A stretch of 64,000 nucleotides of DNA from Jeotgalibacillus malaysiensis (GTDB lineage Bacteria; Bacillota; Bacilli; Bacillales; Jeotgalibacillaceae). The stretch is from positions 3,208,501-3,272,500 of the forward strand of contig CP009416.1 in the NCBI GenBank assembly GCA_000818095.1, read 5' to 3'. Under the pieces are notes generated by a model. It did no database searches. It had not been told where the DNA came from and saw only the letters and a program-made list of their open reading frames with translations. The translations under genes and the position numbers were made by a program. Below, in pieces: positions 15,260-23,962 of this stretch (its first letter is position 1; each line of letters opens with the position of its first letter).

Positions 15260-17041
15260 TTAAATATATTGATCAAAAAATTCGAGCACTTCCTCATAAA
15301 CCCTCATCTCATTCGCCTTCTTCGAAAACCCGTGCCCCTCATCATCTAATACAAGGTACTTCACTTCACGCCCTTTACCTTTGAGCGCTTCAACAATCTG
15401 ATCAGATTCCGCCTTTACAACACGCGGATCCTTTGCACCCTGGATCACGAACATTGGTTTTGTCATGGAATCGAGGTATTCGATCGGTGAATCTTTTGTG
15501 AGCCTTTCTTTATCTTCTACCGGGTCACCAACCCATTGCTTCATGACCGGCTTCCAGTGTTCAGGCACTGATTCGATAAAGCTGAACAGGTTACAAGGTC
15601 CAAAAATGTCTACGACTGCTTTGAAGTAGTCTGCATGACGGCCGTGCAGGAGCAGTGCCATGTAGCCGCCGTAGCTTCCGCCCATGAGCAGTACTTTGTC
15701 GCGGTCTGCAAGTCCCTGTTTAAATAGATATTCAAGTCCTTCAATGTTATCAAGACGCGGCCCGTGACCCCAGTCACCTTCGACCATTTTGGAGAACTTT
15801 AGCCCGTAACCCGTTGAGCCACGGAAGTTCGGTGCAAAGATGCTGTAGCCACGGTAGACAAGGAACTGGAACAGTGAACGGAATGTTGCACGTTCTGCCG
15901 CCTGTGGTCCGCCGTGAGGCCATAATATGACGTGACCATTGCTATTTTCAGGCTTCGCTTTGAAGAACTGCGCTTCGATTTCGAGACCATCGAATGATTT
16001 GTAAGTGTGAAGCTCAGGTTCTGCCATATCCTCTTCCTTAACACCCGGCACATTATACTTTGTCAGCTGCTTCCACTGACCGTCTTTTCTCATATAAATG
16101 TTTGCCGGTCTGACAGCAGTCCTGCCTGCAAGATAAAGGTTCCCGGAATCAGCTACCTTCAGTCCTGCAATTTCAGTTGTCGGAATATCAATTTCATTTA
16201 ACGATTCTTCTTTTAAATCAAATTGATAAAGCTTGTCTTTCACACCTTTTTCAGCTCTGATATAAAGGCTGTTTGATGATTGATCGTAGTAAACGTCATC
16301 GAAATCTTCCTTTTCAATTGCAGCAACCTTTTCGAATGTTTCATCCTCTAGGTTAAATCTAGCCAGATAAGAAAAATCTTCTCCATAGTTCGTTGTAAAA
16401 TAGATCAGTGTATCTGAGACGAATTCTATACCTGAAACTGTATGCTGCTCTTCACGGTCCGGCGTCAGATACACTTCCTGACCGTCCTTTTTTACAAAAG
16501 CCAGCACGTATGTATTTGCATAGTGTTTTACATAAACAATTGCCTGTTCATCCGGGCTTTTTGCTGTAAGGTACGTTGCTGCATCCTTTCCTTCATGAAT
16601 GACCTTTTCTTCTTGTTCTTTCAGCTCATAGCAATAAGACTTCAGGTAAGTCTGATCTTCTTTAGTCGAAGTATAATACAGTCGCTCACCATCTTTACTC
16701 AGGTTCAATCCCATATGACGTGCGCCTTCATGCGTACGCAACGGTTCAAGACTTCCACCCGTTGGCGACACAGCATAGATCTGACCATTCTCATCGCCAT
16801 CCTGATCCATAATTGCAAGAATGTAGCGTCCCTGCTTGTCATATGCAAGCTCTGAACAGCTTTGATTATGAAAGCTGAGCGGATATGGAAAAGCATTTGG
16901 CAGATCCACCGCCCAAAGATTATATTTCCCGTTCAGATTTGTACTGAAAACAAGCTGTGTTTCCTCTTTATTCACTGTAAATGTCTGAATGCCAAATGTC
17001 TGAAAAAAATTCTCAACATCTGGCTGTCTGAAATTAATCAT
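15260..17041 (-). CDS. S9-family (prolyl oligopeptidase-like) serine peptidase
   Basis: The 593-residue cytoplasmic protein has an N-terminal beta-propeller-like domain (about residues 1-330; TolB-type repeats such as LSKDGERLYYTS) and a C-terminal alpha/beta hydrolase domain. The nucleophile is in LLMGGSYGGYMALL, the acid in IQGAKDPRV and the histidine in DDEGHGF, the complete S9 triad. It likely removes acyl-amino acids or dipeptides from peptides. It has its own terminator and no operon partner. The exact peptidase subtype is unsettled. Confidence 0.88.
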   Translation of the reverse strand: MINFRQPDVENFFQTFGIQTFTVNKEETQLVFSTNLNGKYNLWAVDLPNAFPYPLSFHNQSCSELAYDKQGRYILAIMDQDGDENGQIYAVSPTGGSLEPLRTHEGARHMGLNLSKDGERLYYTSTKEDQTYLKSYCYELKEQEEKVIHEGKDAATYLTAKSPDEQAIVYVKHYANTYVLAFVKKDGQEVYLTPDREEQHTVSGIEFVSDTLIYFTTNYGEDFSYLARFNLEDETFEKVAAIEKEDFDDVYYDQSSNSLYIRAEKGVKDKLYQFDLKEESLNEIDIPTTEIAGLKVADSGNLYLAGRTAVRPANIYMRKDGQWKQLTKYNVPGVKEEDMAEPELHTYKSFDGLEIEAQFFKAKPENSNGHVILWPHGGPQAAERATFRSLFQFLVYRGYSIFAPNFRGSTGYGLKFSKMVEGDWGHGPRLDNIEGLEYLFKQGLADRDKVLLMGGSYGGYMALLLHGRHADYFKAVVDIFGPCNLFSFIESVPEHWKPVMKQWVGDPVEDKERLTKDSPIEYLDSMTKPMFVIQGAKDPRVVKAESDQIVEALKGKGREVKYLVLDDEGHGFSKKANEMRVYEEVLEFFDQYI

Positions 17042-17185
17042 TTAAAAAATCCTCCCTGTTTGTTTCGTTCTACGTAATATTCTACTAAATGTACCAATAA
17101 TCCTTTATTTTATTATTTAAATAGGGCATATTTCACTTTCTTATTAAGTTTGTTATTTATTAATATCCATATTAGTTTTTGCACA

Positions 17186-17312
17186 GCAGGTGATTGAAGT
17201 GGAAGGGGGCGACTCCTGCGGCAGGAAGGGACGTGTGAGACCGAGCATGGCGAAGCCTGCGGGCTCACCGCCCGGCCGCGGAAAGCGTCCCCCTGAAACG
17301 GAAATCACCTGC
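17186..17312. repeat. GC-rich palindromic intergenic repeat, copy 3
   Basis: Very similar to copy 2 internally, but the outer 10-bp arms are GCAGGTGATT (17186-17195) and AATCACCTGC (17303-17312), a perfect inverted pair with a different sequence from copy 2. It lies between the S9 peptidase and the ribU promoter. Confidence 0.9.
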
Positions 17313-17338
17313 CAGATTTCCAGAGCAAAACTTTTAAA

Positions 17339-17367
17339 TTGAATACTGATTCACTCTGCGCTATACT
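17339..17367 (+). promoter_or_regulatory. Sigma-A promoter for the FMN riboswitch/ribU
   Basis: TTGAAT (17339-17344), a 17-nt spacer and TATACT (17362-17367), 25 nt before the riboswitch begins. Confidence 0.75.
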
Positions 17368-17391
17368 AAAATCCTAAACTAAATATCGTTC

Positions 17392-17520
17392 CATCTTCAG
17401 GGCAGGGTGAAATTCCCGACCGGCGGTAAATGTAAGAGTGAGCCCGCGAGCGAATAGGGAGCTATTTGCTGACTCCGTGAGAACCGGAGGCCGACAGTAT
17501 AGTCTGGATGGGAGAAGATG
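17392..17520 (+). promoter_or_regulatory. FMN riboswitch (RFN element)
   Basis: Contains the conserved blocks AGGGCAGGGTGAAATTCCCG, ACCGGCGGTA, GAGAACCGGAGGCC and AGTCTGGATGGGAG, closed by CATCTTC (17392-17398) pairing with GAAGATG (17514-17520). It senses FMN and lowers riboflavin uptake or synthesis. About 140 nt of expression platform follows before ribU, including CCCTGC 17576-17581 paired with GCAGGG 17598-17603 and a short T-rich stretch, which may be the terminator. Confidence 0.97.
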
Positions 17521-17658
17521 GAGGCAAGAATAAGGGATTTGCGTATAGCTGACCCTTTATTTCGTGCTGAATTCTCCCTGCTGATTGCGCCGAATCTGCA
17601 GGGTTTATTTGTGTACACTTGCCGAAACTTCTGTGTGGAACGAGGACAGGAGCTACTC

Positions 17659-18237
17659 ATGTTAAAAAACACACAACTTTTAGTTAAGCTATCCATGCTT
17701 AGCGCAGTGGCATTTTTACTGATGATGCTCAATTTTCCACTTCCGTTTTTACCGGATTTCCTGAAAATTGACTTCAGTGACGTACCTGCATTACTTGCAG
17801 CAATCATGTTTTCGCCAATGGCTGGTGTGATTGTGGAAGCACTTAAAAACATTTTGTACTACCTTTTCAAAGGAAGCGGCGTACCGATCGGCGAATTGTC
17901 GAACTTTATCGCAGGATGTGCATTTATCCTGCCAGTCGCATTCTTCTATCACAAGCGTAAAACGAAAGGTGCACTTGCTAAAGGACTTGTTGCAGGAACT
18001 GTTTTAATGGTTCTGCTGCTTGCAGTACTCAATTACTTCTTGATTCTGCCTGCATACGCATGGTTCTTTGGAATGGATTACATGCTTGATCCAGCTGTTA
18101 AGTTAGGACTGACAACCGGCGCAATTATTCCATTTAACTTAATTAAATCAGCATGTGTTGCAGCACTGTTTATCCCTTTATTCGTAAAATTAAAGCCGTG
18201 GATCCGTCAGCAGTCTCTGCAGACCGGACCCGTTTAA
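17659..18237 (+). CDS. ribU: Riboflavin ECF transporter substrate-binding subunit RibU
   Basis: The 192-residue membrane protein has about six helices and the S-component segments FPLPFLPDFLKIDFSDVPAL and the loop KNILYYLFKGSGVPIGELSNF, which match RibU. It captures riboflavin and works with a shared ECF module encoded elsewhere. The ATG at 17659 has AGGAG upstream; the frame is open further 5' into the riboswitch, but that extension is not coding. Regulation by the FMN riboswitch just upstream confirms the substrate. Confidence 0.95.
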   Translation: MLKNTQLLVKLSMLSAVAFLLMMLNFPLPFLPDFLKIDFSDVPALLAAIMFSPMAGVIVEALKNILYYLFKGSGVPIGELSNFIAGCAFILPVAFFYHKRKTKGALAKGLVAGTVLMVLLLAVLNYFLILPAYAWFFGMDYMLDPAVKLGLTTGAIIPFNLIKSACVAALFIPLFVKLKPWIRQQSLQTGPV

Positions 18238-18244
18238 CAGATAA

Positions 18245-18278
18245 GCACCAGTCGGGCCTTTTCCTGACTGGTGCTTTT
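18245..18278 (+). terminator. Terminator of ribU
   Basis: GCACCAGTC pairs with GACTGGTGC around a 12-nt loop and is followed by TTTT, directly after the ribU stop codon. Confidence 0.88.
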
Positions 18279-18315
18279 ACATGCTATAATAAAGAAAAAT
18301 GCTGGAGGTTGACTC

Positions 18316-19542
18316 ATGCAACAGAAATTGATGGACCGTTTAATTACATATGCAAAAATTGATACACAGTCTGACCCAAATTCACCTTCCACTCCTTCTA
18401 CTGAAAAGCAGTGGGATCTGCTCAGACATTTAGAAACTGAGCTAAAAGAAATTGGTATGGAAGAAGTCGAAGTCGATGATCACGGCTACCTGATGGCTAC
18501 TCTTCCTGCAAATATTGAAGGTGATATTCCAACGATCGGATTTCTTGCGCACGTTGATACTGCAACTGATTTTACAGGAACAAATGTAAATCCTCAGGTA
18601 GTTGAGTATAACGGTGGAGATATTCAGTTAAACGATAAAGTGACAATGTCTCCTGCTGAGTTTCCTGAGCTCAGCAAATATAAAGGTCATACACTCATCA
18701 CAACTGATGGCACAACGCTGTTAGGCGCTGATAATAAAGCAGGGATTGCTGAGATTGTGACTGCAATGGAGCACCTGATCCAGAACCCTGATATTAAGCA
18801 CGGTAGAATCCGCATTGCTTTCACACCTGACGAAGAAATTGGCCGTGGTCCTCACAAGTTTAATGTAAAACGCTTTGATGCTGACTATGCCTACACGATT
18901 GATGGCGGTCCAATAGGAGAGCTTCAATATGAAAGCTTTAATGCAGCCGGCGCCAAACTGACGATTCATGGGACGAACGTTCACCCGGGCACAGCTAAAA
19001 ACAAAATGGTTAACTCATTAAAGATTGCAATGGAGTTAAATCAGATGCTTCCTTTAGATGAAGCGCCTGAATTTACTGCCGGTTATGAGGGCTTCTTCCA
19101 TTTAATGCAGATGAATGGGGATGTTGAAAAAACGGAGCTTCAATATATCATCCGTGACCATGACCGCGATAAATTCGAAAAACGCAAATCCATTCTCCAG
19201 CGTGTAGCAGATGAAGTAAACGCGAAGCATGGTGATGGGACTGTAGAAATCACAATTGAAGACCAGTACTACAATATGCGTGAAAAAATTGAACCTGTGC
19301 GACACATCGTGGATATTGCTGAAGAAGCAATGAATTCACTCGGCATCGATGCGATCATTGAGCCAATCCGCGGCGGTACAGATGGTTCCCAGCTGTCATA
19401 TATGGGGCTGCCAACACCGAACGTTTTCACTGGCGGAGAGAATTTCCACGGGAAATTTGAGTATATCTCTGTGGATAACATGGAAAAAGCGTCTCATGTG
19501 ATTGTTGAAATCGCCAAACGTTTTCCACATGTGGATAAGTGA
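18316..19542 (+). CDS. pepT: Peptidase T (aminotripeptidase)
   Basis: The 408-residue M20B metallopeptidase has zinc-binding motifs [22 protein letters not shown] and [14 protein letters not shown], and the late [17 protein letters not shown]. It releases the N-terminal residue from tripeptides in the cytoplasm. Length is standard for PepT. The ATG has GGAGGTTG upstream. A 66-codon membrane protein follows after 19 nt. Confidence 0.97.
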   Translation: MQQKLMDRLITYAKIDTQSDPNSPSTPSTEKQWDLLRHLETELKEIGMEEVEVDDHGYLMATLPANIEGDIPTIGFLAHVDTATDFTGTNVNPQVVEYNGGDIQLNDKVTMSPAEFPELSKYKGHTLITTDGTTLLGADNKAGIAEIVTAMEHLIQNPDIKHGRIRIAFTPDEEIGRGPHKFNVKRFDADYAYTIDGGPIGELQYESFNAAGAKLTIHGTNVHPGTAKNKMVNSLKIAMELNQMLPLDEAPEFTAGYEGFFHLMQMNGDVEKTELQYIIRDHDRDKFEKRKSILQRVADEVNAKHGDGTVEITIEDQYYNMREKIEPVRHIVDIAEEAMNSLGIDAIIEPIRGGTDGSQLSYMGLPTPNVFTGGENFHGKFEYISVDNMEKASHVIVEIAKRFPHVDK

Positions 19543-19561
19543 TTTTTGAAAGGGGTACATT

Positions 19562-19762
19562 GTGGACTTAAGAAAACTTGATTTGATTTTAAGTGTTGTT
19601 TTACTGATTAATTCAGTCAGAATTTTTTATCTGATTGTTACGAAAGATGATCCGGTACCGTTTGATTATATGGTATTGTTTTTCTCTACAGTCGGAGCTG
19701 TGATTTTGTTTATGAACAGCCGCCGCAGGAAGATGAAAGAAGAGGGTCGTTTGGAGGAATAG
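19562..19762 (+). CDS. Small two-helix membrane protein, unknown function
   Basis: The 66-residue protein starts at GTG with AAAGGGG upstream and has two hydrophobic segments (residues 7-25 and 36-53) with a basic tail NSRRRKMKEEG. It follows pepT by 19 nt and shares its terminator, so it is probably cotranscribed. No family was recognised. Confidence 0.65.
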   Translation: MDLRKLDLILSVVLLINSVRIFYLIVTKDDPVPFDYMVLFFSTVGAVILFMNSRRRKMKEEGRLEE

Positions 19763-19771
19763 ATTTTGATG

Positions 19772-19800
19772 GCGAGACATATTTAATGTCTCGCTTTTTT
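19772..19800 (+). terminator. Terminator after pepT and the small membrane gene
   Basis: GCGAGACAT pairs with ATGTCTCGC around a 5-nt loop and is followed by six T residues. Confidence 0.92.
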
Positions 19801-19803
19801 AAT

Positions 19804-19933
19804 CGTTTCACTGCGCTTCAGGCGGACGCTTTCCGCGGGGACGGCGGTGAGCCTCCTCATCGCTACGCGCTTGCGGGGTCTCACCTGTCCGTCACATCCC
19901 GCTGGAGTCGCCGCCTTACACTCCGTTACACTT
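19804..19933. repeat. GC-rich palindromic intergenic repeat, copy 4
   Basis: Starts at CGTTTCACTGCGCTTCAGG and shares GCGGACGCTTTCCG and GGAGTCGCCGCCTTA with the family. The ends look like direct repeats (CGTTTCACT and CGTTACACT) rather than the inverted arms of copies 1-3. Confidence 0.88.
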
Positions 19934-20025
19934 AGTATTTATTTTATCAATTTAATAACCTTTCATTTCTCACACAAAATAACATATTAATATTTTTTAA
20001 AAATATGTAAATTAATTAATAAATT

Positions 20026-20057
20026 AAAAAGGAACCTATTCCAATAGATTCCTTTTT
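20026..20057 (-). terminator. Terminator of the parM-parR operon
   Basis: AAAAAGGAA and TTCCTTTTT arms with an inner CTATT/AATAG pairing, followed by T residues in either direction, just after the stop codon of the ParR-like gene. Confidence 0.85.
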
Positions 20058-20063
20058 AATCAT

Positions 20064-20603
20064 TTATTTATTCATTTTATCCAAGAAACTTCCTAAAAGG
20101 TCATCTAAATCTTCTTCTTTTTCTTCCTGAATTTCTTCACGCTCAATTTCAATGGAATCAATAGAGTCCAGATCATCAAATTCAGGCTCCTGTTGTACAG
20201 TTCGTGTTGGTTGAGGTGCTTCTGCAGGCTGATCTTCTTCCTGCAGGTAAAGTGCCTCGTCAACTGATAAAGAAGTACTGTTCATCGATGCCAGAATCGC
20301 TGTTGCTCTGACAGGATCATTCAACAGCTGATAAACGATATTCCCGAGCAATGCTTCAGAGTGTGCATGTCTGAGCCATGCCCGCTGTTCTTTGGATAGC
20401 TGCTTTGGGATTGGAACGGTAATTGTTTCTCTTTCTTTCTGAGAATTTTTACCGAGGCCCTCAAGTGCAAATTCTGCAATTTTACTTGAGAAGTTTCTTT
20501 TCTCAGCTTCTTTCAGCCTTTGCAATTCCCTCAGCAAATGATCCGGTGTATCAGAAGGCAGGCGAAAAGTGATCGCCTGTCCCTTCTTGATCGTACCACT
20601 CAT
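20064..20603 (-). CDS. parR: ParR-like DNA-binding adaptor protein
   Basis: The 179-residue protein starts with a strand-helix-helix pattern (QAITFRLPSDTPDHLLREL, then a basic helix) like ribbon-helix-helix ParR proteins. After an acidic, Gln/Glu-rich linker it ends in EEDLDDLLGSFLDKMNK, a short amphipathic tail of the kind ParR uses to touch the end of a ParM filament. It follows the ParM-like gene by 10 nt and shares its terminator. The DNA target is probably the GTNTAC repeat cluster at 21899-22037. Sequence similarity to known ParR is weak, so the role rests on context. Confidence 0.7.
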   Translation of the reverse strand: MSGTIKKGQAITFRLPSDTPDHLLRELQRLKEAEKRNFSSKIAEFALEGLGKNSQKERETITVPIPKQLSKEQRAWLRHAHSEALLGNIVYQLLNDPVRATAILASMNSTSLSVDEALYLQEEDQPAEAPQPTRTVQQEPEFDDLDSIDSIEIEREEIQEEKEEDLDDLLGSFLDKMNK

Positions 20604-20613
20604 TTAATACACC

Positions 20614-21792
20614 TTATTTTGAAGCTGCTTTCGCTTCAGTTTTCTTAGGAGCAGCTTCCTTACTGTTTCTGCGCACAAAGTCATTGATCAGCTTGTGATA
20701 AGCGTTTGCCATCATCCAGATGCTTTCTTTCTCGTCTTCAAAGAAGTCGATGTTATAACCGTCAAGGTTGTTATTAAGCGTTTTAAGGTAATCTTTAAGC
20801 ACCATTGAGCCGCCGCCAACGAAGTAGCAGATCTCTGTCTGTGAGTTCTTTGCCCATACGTTGCGAAGGTGACGGTATTCTTTTTTCGCAAGGTCAAGCA
20901 GAATACGGTCAGTAATATCATGGACGCTTGTACGTGACCCTTTAACCATGATGTGGTTGCGGTCATTTTTCTTTGTGATGATATCTACTACGTCACGGCG
21001 CGTATCAAGCTCTACACCGTGGCGTGAACGGATTTCTTCACGGATTGCTTCAAGTGATTCAGATACACCAAGGTTAAAGCCCTGCGCTTTGTCATCATCA
21101 ACGTTTCTATTACGAATGACAGCGATATCTGTTGATAATCCGCCGATATCCTGAATCAGGATCTGCTTATCGATCAGGTCACGGTTGATGATCTTGCCCT
21201 CATTGTCCATAACCAGGTTAATAAACGCCGCAAAGCCCTCGGGATATACCTTTACTTCTTCAAATTTAATATTTACTTTCTTGCCTTGGAATTTTGGTGT
21301 CACAAGGAATTCAACCTGATGAACTGATCCAAGGAGCTGTGAACGGAAACCAACGTCCTTGCCTTCTTTTACTTCTCTAAGAGGTAGACCTGTTCCAAGT
21401 GTATAAGTTGCATCAATCACGTTATTTTTAGCTTCAAAGCCGCTTTCAGCACGTGCTGCATCAAGTGCGATACTTGCAAATAATAATACAAGTGACTGGT
21501 CTTCTTCTGATTTACTGCTGCCAGGGTCCAATTCTGTCGCGTTATCACTCTTTGTTGCAAGGTTACCCACACGGTAAATTGCGTTGTTATCCTGCAGAGC
21601 AGGGGAGTGAACACGAATATGTAAGCCGTCTAACGGATCTTTTTCGTGAAGATCCTCAATTCCGATTACCGGACGATCTTCGCGATCTCTTGCAATTACA
21701 TTAGGGATATTAAGTTCATAGTCTGATTGGCCAAATAAAGCTTTTACTGAATCATTTCCAACATCAACTGCTGCAATTCTTGTCTTAGTCAT
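20614..21792 (-). CDS. parM: ParM/StbA-family actin-like ATPase
   Basis: The 392-residue protein carries actin-fold motifs: phosphate 1 AAVDVGNDSVKALFG at residues 7-21, phosphate 2 IQDIGGLSTDIAVI and adenosine motif CYFVGGGSMVLKDYL. Such proteins form ATP-driven filaments that push plasmids apart. Here it sits between pepT and iadA, in what looks like a chromosome. It leads a two-gene operon with the ParR-like adaptor, with a repeat cluster upstream. The ATG has AGGAGG at a good distance. A plasmid origin of the locus is possible but no plasmid replication gene is present. Confidence 0.88.
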   Translation of the reverse strand: MTKTRIAAVDVGNDSVKALFGQSDYELNIPNVIARDREDRPVIGIEDLHEKDPLDGLHIRVHSPALQDNNAIYRVGNLATKSDNATELDPGSSKSEEDQSLVLLFASIALDAARAESGFEAKNNVIDATYTLGTGLPLREVKEGKDVGFRSQLLGSVHQVEFLVTPKFQGKKVNIKFEEVKVYPEGFAAFINLVMDNEGKIINRDLIDKQILIQDIGGLSTDIAVIRNRNVDDDKAQGFNLGVSESLEAIREEIRSRHGVELDTRRDVVDIITKKNDRNHIMVKGSRTSVHDITDRILLDLAKKEYRHLRNVWAKNSQTEICYFVGGGSMVLKDYLKTLNNNLDGYNIDFFEDEKESIWMMANAYHKLINDFVRRNSKEAAPKKTEAKAASK

Positions 21793-21840
21793 AATAAACC
21801 TCCTGAAATATATCTACGGATTGATTCCGCTCCTATTAAC

Positions 21841-21867
21841 TTTATATAAGAGATATCAAAACGTCAA
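21841..21867 (-). promoter_or_regulatory. Possible parM promoter
   Basis: On the minus strand TTGACG (21862-21867) and TATAAA (21841-21846) are 15 nt apart, shorter than ideal. It lies between the repeat cluster and parM. Confidence 0.4.
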
Positions 21868-21898
21868 TCAATCTTAAGTACTGAAAAATCTGACTCAT

Positions 21899-22037
21899 TG
21901 TTTACAAAACCGTATACTTGTTTACTAAAATGTATACATACTGTTATCACAACATGTATGCATAATTGTATACATGTTTACGTTAATGTAAACATATTGT
22001 TTACAATTTGTTTACAAGTACACGTTTTTGTATACAT
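21899..22037. repeat. parC: Cluster of about 13 GTNTAC-type repeats (candidate centromere/operator)
   Basis: Short units of the form TGTTTACA or TGTATACA recur with their G at 21900, 21912, 21920, 21932, 21956, 21968, 21976, 21988, 21999, 22010 and 22030, with degenerate units at 21943 and 22018. Spacings follow 12, 8, 12, 11, 13, 12, 8, 12, 11, 11, 8, 12, close to helical phasing. Many units are palindromic. The cluster is directly upstream of parM, where parC centromeres of ParMRC loci lie and where ParR binds to segregate and autoregulate. No other gene explains it. Confidence 0.75.
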
Positions 22038-22120
22038 AGTTCATTTCCTCTACTTTCAGGAAAAAATATGAAACTAATTGTAAGTTCAATCGTATTAAAA
22101 TTTAAAGGAGGCGATCAAAA

Positions 22121-22732
22121 ATGAATCCACTTTTATCAGTTTGGCTCAAGCCAAAAAGCACAGCAGAATATGTGATGGAAAATAAAACTGTCAGATTCTC
22201 AATCATCCTATTTATATTGTCTTCATATTCAAATATTTTAAATGCATTGCAGGAGTCAGGTTTTATAGAGGGCTGGTCATCGTGGTTAGTGGCAATCTTA
22301 ATCATAATAGCGGGACCCATCTTTGGGTTAATAGGATTTTACATAGGGAGCTGGCTTTATACGATTGTTGGTAAATGGATGAACGGAAGTGGAACGTTAG
22401 AGAATATGAGGAAAGCAATAGGTGTAACAGCTATACCTAACCTTGTACTGATCCCTGTTTCATTGATCTATATCATGATTTATGGAGATCTCTTCTTTCA
22501 AAGACCAGAATGGAATGAATTTACTTCACTGCCAACAGGTCCCTCAATGATATTAAACCTGATCACACTTGCAATTGGTATTTGGAATGTAGTTGTTGTT
22601 AGTAAAGTGATAGGCGTTGTACATGGCTTTTCTAGCTGGAGAGGGCTTGGGGTATCACTTGTCATCGCGGTTTCGTTAGGTATTCTCATGGTTCCGATCG
22701 TCTTTATTATTACTGGTTTCATGTTAGCTTAA
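22121..22732 (+). CDS. YIP1-family membrane protein
   Basis: The 203-residue protein has about five membrane helices and starts MNPLLSVWLKPKSTAEYVMEN, a common opening of bacterial YIP1-domain proteins. AAAGGAGG lies upstream of the ATG. It is divergent from the parM operon, with the repeat cluster in between, so both could be affected by proteins bound there. No specific role is known. Confidence 0.75.
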   Translation: MNPLLSVWLKPKSTAEYVMENKTVRFSIILFILSSYSNILNALQESGFIEGWSSWLVAILIIIAGPIFGLIGFYIGSWLYTIVGKWMNGSGTLENMRKAIGVTAIPNLVLIPVSLIYIMIYGDLFFQRPEWNEFTSLPTGPSMILNLITLAIGIWNVVVVSKVIGVVHGFSSWRGLGVSLVIAVSLGILMVPIVFIITGFMLA

Positions 22733-22738
22733 ACCCAC

Positions 22739-22782
22739 AGAAAAAAGAGTTTCTGAAGACTAATTCAGAAGCTCTTTTTCTA
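22739..22782. terminator. Bidirectional terminator between the YIP1 gene and iadA
   Basis: AGAAAAAAGAG and CTCTTTTTCT with inner TTCTGAA/TTCAGAA arms. The A and T tracts on both sides let it serve both converging genes. Confidence 0.88.
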
Positions 22783-23952
22783 TTCAAACGTACCTTTAAT
22801 CACTGCTTGATGATGATCCACCATTAACTGTCCCATCGCTAACACACTGTCAATTGAATAATCACTTTGTTGTAAAAGGACAATATCAGCGTCTTTTCCT
22901 ACAGTAATTTCTCCCTTTTGTGAAAGCTTTAGAATCTTAGCAGGGTTTTTGGTGATTACCTGAATCGCTGTACTAAGGGCAATATCTTTGTTCATTACAG
23001 CGTCACGGACCGCCTCAAATAGCGATGTTACTTTACCTAATTGCAGCCCGATTAATTCACCGTTTTCATCAAAATCAGGAAGGCTTGCCTGGCCGTCAGA
23101 TGTAAATGTAATAAGGTCTGGACCTACTCCTGCTTCAAGCATCTTTTTTAGTGCCAATGAGGCCTTTACTTCCCCTTCTTCAAGAAACTTAGGAATTGTA
23201 CTTGTTGTGAAGTCGACATACCCACCCTTTTTCGCAAACTCAATACCAGCTTCAAACAAATGAGAGTTTCGGTTTATATGCGTCGGGTAAAACTGTTTAA
23301 TTGGTAGATCTGTTGTTTCAATGACTTTCTCAATCAGTGAAAGGTGATCATAGCTGTCTCCAACATGTATATTCACGATTCCAGCTTTACCTGATAACAT
23401 ACCGCCAATTCTAGCAGCAGATGCAATCTTAGCGAGCTCCTGCACAGTTGGCTGTGAGGAACGGTGGTCTGAGATCGCTATTTCACCCGCTCCAATGACG
23501 CGGTCAATCAGGATTAAATCATCTTCTATCTTTCCGGTCAGCGTTTTAACAGGGACCTGATATGAACCTGTATGCACGTAGCACGTGATTCCTTCTTCCT
23601 CCAGCGCTCTCGCTTTGGCAATCAGAGATGGCATAGTACGCGTTGTGCCATCCGTACCGATGACACCTACAAGCGTTGTGACTCCACCCAGTGTGGCATC
23701 TGTTAATTTAAGTTCAGGCGTACGCGTTTTATAGCTGCCTTCTCCTCCTCCACCCATTATATGAACGTGTGAGTCTATAAAGCCCGGAACTGCAATCTTC
23801 CCATTAGCCTCGATGACTGACAGCCCAGGTGTTTGAGGAGGTAAGTCAATGTGATCTTCTATTGCTGCTATGCGTTTATCAGCTATTAAAATATCTTTTA
23901 ATCCAAGATGCTCCGGATTATATACATCTGCCTGTTTAACTAGGGTTAACAT
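22780..23952 (-). CDS. iadA: Isoaspartyl dipeptidase (beta-aspartyl peptidase)
   Basis: The 390-residue amidohydrolase has metal-binding SHVHIMGGGGEGSYKTRTPE at residues 62-81, GIVNIHVGD and FYPTHINRN histidines and TFTSDGQASLPDF aspartate. It cleaves beta-aspartyl dipeptides from damaged proteins. Length matches IadA. It begins 10 nt after the helicase gene, so they probably share a transcript. Confidence 0.93.
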   Translation of the reverse strand: MLTLVKQADVYNPEHLGLKDILIADKRIAAIEDHIDLPPQTPGLSVIEANGKIAVPGFIDSHVHIMGGGGEGSYKTRTPELKLTDATLGGVTTLVGVIGTDGTTRTMPSLIAKARALEEEGITCYVHTGSYQVPVKTLTGKIEDDLILIDRVIGAGEIAISDHRSSQPTVQELAKIASAARIGGMLSGKAGIVNIHVGDSYDHLSLIEKVIETTDLPIKQFYPTHINRNSHLFEAGIEFAKKGGYVDFTTSTIPKFLEEGEVKASLALKKMLEAGVGPDLITFTSDGQASLPDFDENGELIGLQLGKVTSLFEAVRDAVMNKDIALSTAIQVITKNPAKILKLSQKGEITVGKDADIVLLQQSDYSIDSVLAMGQLMVDHHQAVIKGTFE

Positions 23953-23962
23953 AAAATCCCTC

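Noticed and set aside
16442-16855. A 137-codon plus-strand frame inside the S9 peptidase gene
   Set aside because: Antisense shadow with Cys/Phe-rich composition unlike a real protein and no ribosome binding site.
20064-22037. An integrated plasmid or phage around parM
   Set aside because: No replication, integrase or phage structural gene and no attachment-site repeat was found on either side.
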